49,706 nt of DNA from Pseudomonadota bacterium (GTDB taxonomy: Bacteria; Pseudomonadota; Alphaproteobacteria; SP197), in assembly GCA_027592745.1 (NCBI GenBank), contig JAQCLG010000006.1, positions 1-49,706 of the forward strand. The letters run 5' to 3'. Each line of letters begins with the position of its first letter. The first letter of the stretch is position 1. The notes under the pieces are model-generated. The model saw only the letters and a list, made by a program, of their open reading frames with translations. It did no database searches and was not told where the DNA came from. Of this stretch, positions 43,604-49,706 are shown piece by piece. The position numbers and the translations under genes are program-made.

Positions 43604-44746
43604 TCAGTTCGTCGAGAAGCTGGGTGCGGGCGCGATACCCGCGATCTGTCCGGCCACCATCTCGGCGATGGCCAACGATGCGGTCAGACCCGGAGATTCG
43701 ATCCCGAAGAGGTTCACAAGCCCTGGAATGCCGTGTGCCTCCGGTCCGGAGATCATGAAATCGGCAAAGGACGATTCAGGACCATGAATCTTCGGTCGCA
43801 CCCCGGCATAACCCAGCTCAAGTTCCCGCTCCATCACATTCGGCCAGTAGCGGCGCACGGACTGACGGAACCCGTCGATGATTTCGGGTTCGACGGTGAA
43901 GTCCATTTCATCGACCCATGAAATATCGGGGCCGAGCTTGATGCGACCGCCAAGATCGAGCGTGACGTGCACGCCAAGTGCGCCCGGCACCGGCATGGGG
44001 TAGATCAGATGGCGGAAGGGCGAGGCGCCCGAGACCGTGAGGTAGCGGCCCTTGGCAAGGTAGCGCGGCGGGATCGAGCAGGGGTCGAGGCCGGCCATGT
44101 CCCGGGCGATGGCATGGGCGCCGTGGCCGGCGCAGTTGACGATACTGCGGCAGGAGAGCGTCATCTCGGCGCCGTCCGCGTCGGCGATGTCGAGCAGCAT
44201 GCCGCTGACGCCGACCCTTCCGCGCAACACCCGCGTGCGGTGCACGACCATGGCGCCGTGGGCTTCGGCCTCGCCCTGAAGGGCCAGCATGTAGCCGTGG
44301 CTGTCGACGATTCCGGTGGAGGGTGAGAGGAGGGCGGCCTCGCAATGCAGCGCCGGCTCCAGGGTCCGTGCGGCGGCGGCATCCAATGGCTGTAGGTTGT
44401 CGACGCCGTTGCCCGCCGCCGTCGCCACCAGCGCCTGCAGCGCGGGCAGCTCCTCGGGTGTGACCGCGACGATCAACTTGCCGATGGCCTCGGCGGCAAC
44501 GCCGTTGCGGGCGCAGAAGCCATAGAGCAGGTCGCGCCCGCGCACGCACAGTCGTGCCTTCAGGCTGCCCCGGGGATAGTAGATGCCGGCGTGGATGACC
44601 TCGGAATTGCGCGAGGAGGTGCCTTCGCCGATGGCCGCCTCGGCCTCGATCACCAGAACCTCGCGGCCGGACATGGCAAGTGCGCGGGCTACGGCGAGCC
44701 CGACGACTCCCGCGCCGATCACCACAGCGTCTGCGGCTTCGAACAT
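43604..44746 (-). CDS. FAD-dependent oxidoreductase, L-2-hydroxyglutarate-oxidase-like
   Basis: A 380-residue DAO-family flavoprotein. FAD-binding: DAVVIGAGVVGLAVARALA; the segment SSRNSEVIHAGIYYPRGSLK is the hallmark of L-2-hydroxyglutarate dehydrogenase/oxidase (LhgO) relatives, and LGYAGVRPKI and NLFGIESPGLTASLAIA near the end agree. Likely oxidises an L-2-hydroxy acid, perhaps the product of the enolase-superfamily neighbour. Divergent from the acyl-CoA dehydrogenase gene, with 257 bp between and no clear operator seen. Confidence 0.85.
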   Translation of the reverse strand: MFEAADAVVIGAGVVGLAVARALAMSGREVLVIEAEAAIGEGTSSRNSEVIHAGIYYPRGSLKARLCVRGRDLLYGFCARNGVAAEAIGKLIVAVTPEELPALQALVATAAGNGVDNLQPLDAAAARTLEPALHCEAALLSPSTGIVDSHGYMLALQGEAEAHGAMVVHRTRVLRGRVGVSGMLLDIADADGAEMTLSCRSIVNCAGHGAHAIARDMAGLDPCSIPPRYLAKGRYLTVSGASPFRHLIYPMPVPGALGVHVTLDLGGRIKLGPDISWVDEMDFTVEPEIIDGFRQSVRRYWPNVMERELELGYAGVRPKIHGPESSFADFMISGPEAHGIPGLVNLFGIESPGLTASLAIAEMVAGQIAGIAPAPSFSTN

Positions 44747-45003
44747 CCCCTCAAGACCTCGTCGCGGCGCCTGGGCCCACGCGCGCCCGCAGCGCTTCTG
44801 GTTGGTGTTTTTGCTACCGTGCCGATCCTCGATTGCATTCTCAACAAAATTACATCTCCGTCGCTGGACGGCCGATTTTGGAACAGCAAGATTCCTGCCG
44901 TTGCTACCGGGGAATCAGACTTCCCGCGGCCATCCTGATGGTCTATCGCGAGGTAGGCCGTGGCCGTCACGGAACCGGCGAACGGTCAACTTCGGAGGAG
45001 CGC

Positions 45004-46800
45004 ATGGGTACGGTCTGCAGCCGGCGGGATATCGACTTCCTGCTGCACGAGGTTCTCGATGTGACGTCGCTTGTCGGGCGCGAGCGTTACGCCATGCACG
45101 ACCGCGTGGCCTTCGATGCCGCGATCGACCTGGCGTTCCGCCTGGCGGAAGAACGGCTTCAGCCCCATGCCTCGCTGGCCGATGCCGACGAGCCGCACGT
45201 GGTCGATGGCCGGGTGGTCCAGATCGCCGAGACCGGGGCGGCCCTCGAGGCCTTGCGCGAGGCGGGTTTCTTTGCCGCCACGGTCGATGAAGAGCAGGGC
45301 GGCATGCAGCTTCCCTTCGTCATCGGCCAGGCCTGCGCGGCTTTCTTCAAGGGCGCCAATGTCTCGACCACCGGTTATCTGCTGCTGACGCGTGCAGCCG
45401 CCAACCTTCTGGAAGCACACGGTACGCCCGATCAGAAGCAGCGCTACATGCTGGCGATGAACGCCGGGCGCTTCTTCGGCACCATGTGCCTGTCGGAGCC
45501 CGATGTCGGCTCCTCTCTCGCCGACATCCGCACGCGGGCGATGCCGCGCGGCGACGGTACCTATGCCATACGCGGCAACAAGATGTGGATCTCGGGCGGC
45601 GAACACGAGCTTTCCGAGACCATCGTGCACCTGGTGCTGGCCAAGCTGCCCGACGCGCCACCGGGCGCCCGGGGAATCTCGCTCTTCATCGTGCCGCGCC
45701 ACAGGCTGGATGGCGACGGCAACCCGGGAGAGGACAACAATGTCGTTCTGGCAGGGCTCAACCACAAGATGGGCTATCGCGGCATCACCAACTGCCTGCT
45801 GAATTTCGGCGAGAGCGGGGAAACCATCGGCGAACTGGTTGGCGAGCCCCATCGCGGGCTGGCCTACATGTTTCACATGATGAATGAGGCGCGTATCGGT
45901 GTCGGCCTGGGCGCCACGATGCTCGGCTACGGCGGTTATCTTGCAAGCCTTGCCTACGCCCGCGAGCGCCGCCAGGGTCGCCCGCTCGACGGTCGCGATC
46001 CCCATGCACCGCCCATCGCCATCGTCGAGCACCCGGACGTGCGTCGTATGCTGCTGCAGCAGAAGGCCTATGTGGAGGGCGGACTGGCGCTCGGCCTGTG
46101 GTGCGGTCTCCTGGTCGACGAGCAGAAGACCGCACCCGAGGCGTCTGCGCGCGACCATGCACGCCGTCTGCTCGACATCCTCACGCCCATCGCCAAGGCC
46201 TGGCCCAGCGAGTTCTGCTTGGAGGCCAACAAGCTGGCCATCCAGGTTCTGGGCGGTGCCGGATACACCCGCGACTTTCGGGTCGAGCGCCTGTACCGCG
46301 ACAACCGGCTCAATCCGATCCACGAGGGGACCAACGGTATCCAGGCTCTGGACCTGCTCGGCCGCAAGGCGGTCATGGAGGAGGGGGCCTGCTTTGACGC
46401 TCTCGGCGCAGAAATCACGGCCATGACCGGACAGGCCCGCGATGCCGGACTCGATAAAGAGGCGCAGGCCGTGGAGTGCGCGTGGGATGCCACAAGCGCC
46501 GCCAGAGAGGCCACCGTCCAGCGCATGGCTCAGCAGGGGCTTGCCGCAGCCCTCGCCAACGCCACGACCTTCCTGCACGGCTTCGGCCATGTCGTGGTCA
46601 CGGCACTGTGGCTGCGCCAGGCGGTGGTGGCCAGTCGGGCGCTGCCTTCGGCGTCGGACGGCGATGCCGATTTCTACCACGGCAAGGTGCAGGCCATGCG
46701 CTACATGGTGCGTCACGAACTGCACCTGGCCCGGGCCTGGCTCCAGGCCACCCTGACCGGCGATGCCACCGTGCTGGAGACCGCGGCCGAATGGCTCTAG
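45004..46800 (+). CDS. Acyl-CoA dehydrogenase (large, ~600-residue type)
   Basis: A 598-residue acyl-CoA dehydrogenase of the long form with a C-terminal extension. FAD/substrate segments: TMCLSEPDVGSSLADIRT, KMWISGGEH; C-terminal catalytic stretch NPIHEGTNGIQALDLLGRK with the Glu base, and QVLGGAGYTRDF before it. It introduces a double bond into an acyl-CoA with transfer to ETF; chain specificity is unknown. ATG at 45004 with GGAGGAG just upstream; the frame is open further but overlaps the divergent promoter. Ends in TAG. Confidence 0.9.
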   Translation: MGTVCSRRDIDFLLHEVLDVTSLVGRERYAMHDRVAFDAAIDLAFRLAEERLQPHASLADADEPHVVDGRVVQIAETGAALEALREAGFFAATVDEEQGGMQLPFVIGQACAAFFKGANVSTTGYLLLTRAAANLLEAHGTPDQKQRYMLAMNAGRFFGTMCLSEPDVGSSLADIRTRAMPRGDGTYAIRGNKMWISGGEHELSETIVHLVLAKLPDAPPGARGISLFIVPRHRLDGDGNPGEDNNVVLAGLNHKMGYRGITNCLLNFGESGETIGELVGEPHRGLAYMFHMMNEARIGVGLGATMLGYGGYLASLAYARERRQGRPLDGRDPHAPPIAIVEHPDVRRMLLQQKAYVEGGLALGLWCGLLVDEQKTAPEASARDHARRLLDILTPIAKAWPSEFCLEANKLAIQVLGGAGYTRDFRVERLYRDNRLNPIHEGTNGIQALDLLGRKAVMEEGACFDALGAEITAMTGQARDAGLDKEAQAVECAWDATSAAREATVQRMAQQGLAAALANATTFLHGFGHVVVTALWLRQAVVASRALPSASDGDADFYHGKVQAMRYMVRHELHLARAWLQATLTGDATVLETAAEWL

Positions 46801-46989
46801 GCACTGCGACTGGCCAGTTGCTCAACGTTGATGGCCCATGCCTTGTTCACGGATGCCGTATCCTCTCAGCAAAGTTTAGAAAAAGCTATGCCAAAGCCAG
46901 ACAATTGATATTTTGATGAAGCCAACCTCCGTTCTAGGCTGACGCCGGTTCGCATGTGAACAGCGGCAAGTCAGGAAGGGGAAGCAGGA

Positions 46990-48264
46990 ATGTCCATCGA
47001 ACATGTCGAGACGCTCGTGGTCGGTGCCGGCCAGGCCGGGGTGGCGATGAGCGAACATCTGACCAGGGCCGGCCTGCCGCATCTTGTGCTGGAACGCCAC
47101 CGGATCGCCGAACGCTGGCGCTCGGAGCGCTGGGATTCCCTGGTGGCCAATGGTCCTGCCTGGCATGACCGCTTTCCGGGCATGACCTTCACCGACACCC
47201 ACCCCGATGCCTTTGCCGCCAAGGAAAGCGTTGCCGATTACTTTGTTGCCTAAGCGGAGCATTTCCATGCGCCGATCCGTTGTGGCGTCGAGGTGCGGGA
47301 AGTGCGCCGCACCGAAGGCCGGCCGGGCTTCCGCGTCGAAACTTCGCAAGGCGTGATCGAGGCCAGGAATGTGGTTGCCGCCACCGGGCCCTTCCAGCGC
47401 CCCATCGTCCCCGATGTCGTCCCCGCGGACGCCGGCTTCCGGCAGATGCACTCCAGCGCCTACCGCAATCCCGGACAGTTGCCGGAAGGTGCGGTCCTTG
47501 TGGTCGGCGCCGGATCGTCGGGCGTGCAGATCGCAGACGAACTCCAGCGTGCCGGGCGACAGGTCTATCTCTCGGTCGGTCCGCACGATCGTCCGCCGCG
47601 CAGCTATCGCGGCCGCGACTTCGTCTGGTGGCTGGGCGTGCTCGGCAAGTGGGACGCCGAGGTTCCGGCCGCCGGCCTGGAACACGTCACGATCGCGGTC
47701 AGCGGTGCGCGCGGCGGCCACACCGTCGACTTCCGCCGTCTGGCAGCCCAGGGCATGGTCCTGCTCGGTCGCACCAATGCCTACCGGGATGGCGTGCTGG
47801 AGGTTGCTTCAGACTTGGCGGACAATCTTGCCAGGGGCGATGCCAACCATCTCTCCGTGCTCGACGAGGCCGACGCCTACATCGCCCGCAATGGCCTCGA
47901 CCTGCCCGAGGAACCCGGCGCACGGCATATCGAGCCGGATCCTCCATGCGTCACCGAGCCCCTGCTTTGCCTCGACCTTGCCGCCGCAGGCATCGGCACG
48001 ATCATCTGGGCCACCGGATTTGCGGTGGATTACAGCTGGCTGAAGGTCGATGCCTTCGATGACAAGGGCAAACCCAGCCATCGGCGAGGTGTCTCGAACG
48101 AACCCGGGATATACTTCCTGGGACTGCCCTGGCTGTCGCGCCGGGGGTCCTCGTTCATCTGGGGCGTCTGGCACGATGCGCGTCACATCGCCGACCATAT
48201 CGCCACCCAGCAGGCCTATCGCGCCCATGACGAAGCCGCCCGGAGCGGGGTGAAGGCGGCCTAG
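46990..48264 (+). pseudogene. Flavin-containing monooxygenase-like protein, in-frame TAA
   Basis: A 424-codon frame for a CzcO/FMO-type NAD(P)H flavoprotein. FAD motif VVGAGQAGVAMSEHL, then RWRSERWDSLVANGP and FPGMTF; second nucleotide motif VLVVGAGSSGVQIADEL; C-terminal IIWATGFAVDYSWL and FLGLPWL. Codon 88 (47251-47253) is TAA in DYFVA-stop-AEHF, where relatives have Tyr. Both sides stay coding, so a single third-base change explains the stop. GGAAG ribosome site near 46977. As read, only the FAD-binding N-terminus would be made. The DAO gene follows by 118 bp. Confidence 0.85.
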
Positions 48265-48382
48265 AGAACGGCAGGCATGTGCTGTGAAGGGAATGGCGCA
48301 TTTTCCGGCGGCACCCTGCGATCGCCGGGGGTAAGGTTCGGGCCGAGAGGGTGACAGCCCTCGATCTGCCACAGGAACCGCC

Positions 48383-49546
48383 ATGTCCCCTGCACCTCAT
48401 GTCGTCGTCATTGGAGCCGGAACGCTCGGCCTGTTCACGGCGGTCAACCTCGTCGAGCGCGGCGCCCAGGTGACGGTGCTCGAGGCGCAATCGGTCGCCT
48501 CGGGTTCGAGCGGCCGCTCGGTCGGTGTCGTGGGAACGCAGTTCACCCATGCCTTCGACCTGATGCTGCGCAGCCATGCGTTGCGGCAGTTCCGCGATTG
48601 GGAAGCGCGCGGCATGCGTTTCAACCGCATTGGCTATCTCCGGCTCGCCCGGACCGCTGCGCAGATGGCGCTGTTCGAGGAAACCGCCGCGCTGCGGGCC
48701 GCGGCCGGGTTCCGCTCCACGCTCTACCGCGGCCGGGACCTGCTGCAACTGGTGCCCGACATGGACCTTGAAGGGCTGGCCGGGGGCAGCTTCGGCCCCG
48801 ACGACGGCTTCATCGATCCCCACGAGCTCTGCACGATGCTGGCGCAACACCTGCGCGATGAGGGCGGCCTGCTGCGCCAGTCCTGCCGCCTGGAAGGCAT
48901 CGTGCGGCGCACCGGCGGCTACAGGCTGGAGACCACCGGCGAAGCGCTCGACTGCGATGTCGTCGTCAACGCCGCCGGTGCCTGGGCGCCACAGGTGGCG
49001 GCGATGTTCGGCCAGACCCTGCATGTGCAGCCAGAGCGGCACGAAGCGGTCACGATCCTGCTCGACCGGCCGCTCGGCTACACCATGCCGATGGTCATGG
49101 ACCTGGTGAACGGACAGGGCACGGGGCTCAACTTCCGCCACGACAAGCCCGGCGAACTGATCGCAGAGATTCATCATGTCGAGGACGCCGGGCCGGAAGA
49201 TCCCGACCGCTACAACGACCAGTGCGACGAGGCCTCCAAGGTCCATCTGGCCGAACTTCTGCTCGAGCGCCTGCCGGACCTGCCTGGGGCCCGGCTTGGA
49301 CGCGGCTGGGCTGGGCTCTATCCCACCACCGCCGACCATCGTCCGTTCGTGGGACCGATCGATCCGGACGAGCCGTTGCTGGTGACGGCCGCCGGAGCAG
49401 GTGGGTACGGGATCCAGCTGTCGCCGGTGATCGGACAGGTTGCCGCGGACTGGGCAGTCCATGGCGCCCCCGTCTCGGCGCCCGGGACCGAGGCGCTCCT
49501 GCCGACGTGCGAGCGCAACGTCGACCGCCTGTCCGTGCAGGCCTGA
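48383..49546 (+). CDS. FAD-dependent oxidoreductase, DadA / sarcosine-oxidase-beta-like
   Basis: A 387-residue DAO-family flavoprotein. FAD-binding: VVVIGAGTLGLFTAVNLVERG; flavin-site segment ASGSSGRSVGVVGTQF; CDVVVNAAGAWAPQVA; C-terminal GLYPTTADHRPFVGP and TAAGAGGYGIQLSPVIGQ. It should oxidise an amino or imino acid, such as an N-methyl amino acid (sarcosine, dimethylglycine) or D-amino acid. The order of preference is unknown. CAGGAA precedes the ATG. Downstream 160 bp to the window end contain no gene I can support. Confidence 0.88.
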   Translation: MSPAPHVVVIGAGTLGLFTAVNLVERGAQVTVLEAQSVASGSSGRSVGVVGTQFTHAFDLMLRSHALRQFRDWEARGMRFNRIGYLRLARTAAQMALFEETAALRAAAGFRSTLYRGRDLLQLVPDMDLEGLAGGSFGPDDGFIDPHELCTMLAQHLRDEGGLLRQSCRLEGIVRRTGGYRLETTGEALDCDVVVNAAGAWAPQVAAMFGQTLHVQPERHEAVTILLDRPLGYTMPMVMDLVNGQGTGLNFRHDKPGELIAEIHHVEDAGPEDPDRYNDQCDEASKVHLAELLLERLPDLPGARLGRGWAGLYPTTADHRPFVGPIDPDEPLLVTAAGAGGYGIQLSPVIGQVAADWAVHGAPVSAPGTEALLPTCERNVDRLSVQA

Positions 49547-49706
49547 CCGGCGTGGACGGTTGCCCGCATTAGAAGCGCCGGCGGAACAGCCCCCGAAGCT
49601 GGTAGGCATGCGCGGCTTCCTCGACCAGGACAGCGACCGGGGGCCAGATTGGCGGCGGCGGTCGCCCGGCCTCCGCTCGTGCTCACCGGTGTGCAGTTGT
49701 GCTATC

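Noticed and set aside
43490-43620. Hydrophobic plus-strand frame (VLVLPVTSASGTAAQAVLA)
   Set aside because: Located in a spacer between two minus-strand genes, continuing into antisense frames on both sides, with no ribosome site.
49578-49680. Possible C-terminal coding segment on the minus strand (PPPIWPPVAVLVEEAAHAY...)
   Set aside because: It looks coding but its frame is closed by a TGA about 34 codons upstream and the window ends; no start or family can be given.
1-49706. CRISPR arrays, insertion sequences, prophage or toxin-antitoxin genes
   Set aside because: No regular direct repeats, transposase/integrase motifs or phage proteins were recognised on either strand.

Overview
The window is G+C-rich chromosomal DNA (roughly two thirds G+C by eye) with mostly TGA stops and tight ATGA overlaps. 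Gene content (imelysin/DUF1513 iron cluster, Tat-type polyamine-like binding proteins, GcvA-type LysR regulators, Rieske N-demethylase-like oxygenases, trimethylamine-dehydrogenase-type flavoenzyme) fits an alphaproteobacterium, probably Rhodospirillales-like; this placement is inference. No transposase, CRISPR array or phage gene was seen.

Layout. 1-1.2 kb: end of an unknown gene and a threonine aldolase. 1.2-7.0 kb (minus): a four-gene imelysin / di-haem oxidoreductase / imelysin / DUF1513 iron cluster behind a 19-bp Fur-type palindrome, then a DUF2927 lipoprotein. 7.1-8.1 kb: frameshifted dienelactone hydrolase and tRNA-Glu(CTC). 8.5-12.2 kb (minus): hydantoinase/oxoprolinase pair HyuAB. 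From 12.5 kb on lies a catabolic island of repeating design, in which regulators and Tat-signal solute-binding proteins (SBPs) sit next to oxygenases, amidases and flavoenzymes: TetR | SBP1 (12.5-14.7); NDP-forming acyl-CoA synthetase (14.8-16.9); Rieske, enoyl-CoA hydratase, SBP2, cupin, dimethylformamidase-like small and large subunits (17.3-23.7); bicupin and GFA protein (23.7-25.0); M24 creatinase-like protein, DUF1989, molybdopterin oxidoreductase, Rieske, SBP3 | LysR (25.1-32.7); dimethylamine/trimethylamine-dehydrogenase-like enzyme, N-methyltransferase, SBP4 | LysR (32.7-38.4); PhyH dioxygenase (38.7-39.5); amine oxidase and SBP5 (39.5-42.1); enolase-superfamily enzyme, hydroxyglutarate-oxidase-like flavoprotein, acyl-CoA dehydrogenase, flavin monooxygenase and DAO-family oxidase (42.3-49.5).

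How it may work together (inference): the set reads as an uptake and breakdown island for N-methylated or amide nitrogen compounds. The formamidase-like enzyme would release an amine and a carboxylate; the TMADH-type enzyme and the Rieske oxygenases would remove N-methyl groups as formaldehyde; the GFA protein and the molybdopterin oxidoreductase are candidates for handling formaldehyde/formate; HyuAB, the M24 protein, amine oxidase and DAO-type enzymes fit hydantoin, guanidino and secondary-amine substrates. Five paralogous SBPs are present but no ABC permease or ATPase. Two pairs of conserved upstream elements suggest shared control between modules.

Decay is conspicuous. Three of the five SBPs, the di-haem oxidoreductase, the hydrolase and one flavin monooxygenase are interrupted by in-frame TAG/TAA codons or frameshifts while the flanking reading frame stays intact; SBP4 also looks like a fusion of two paralogues. 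This is either recent gene loss (as in a host-associated lineage) or assembly/consensus error.
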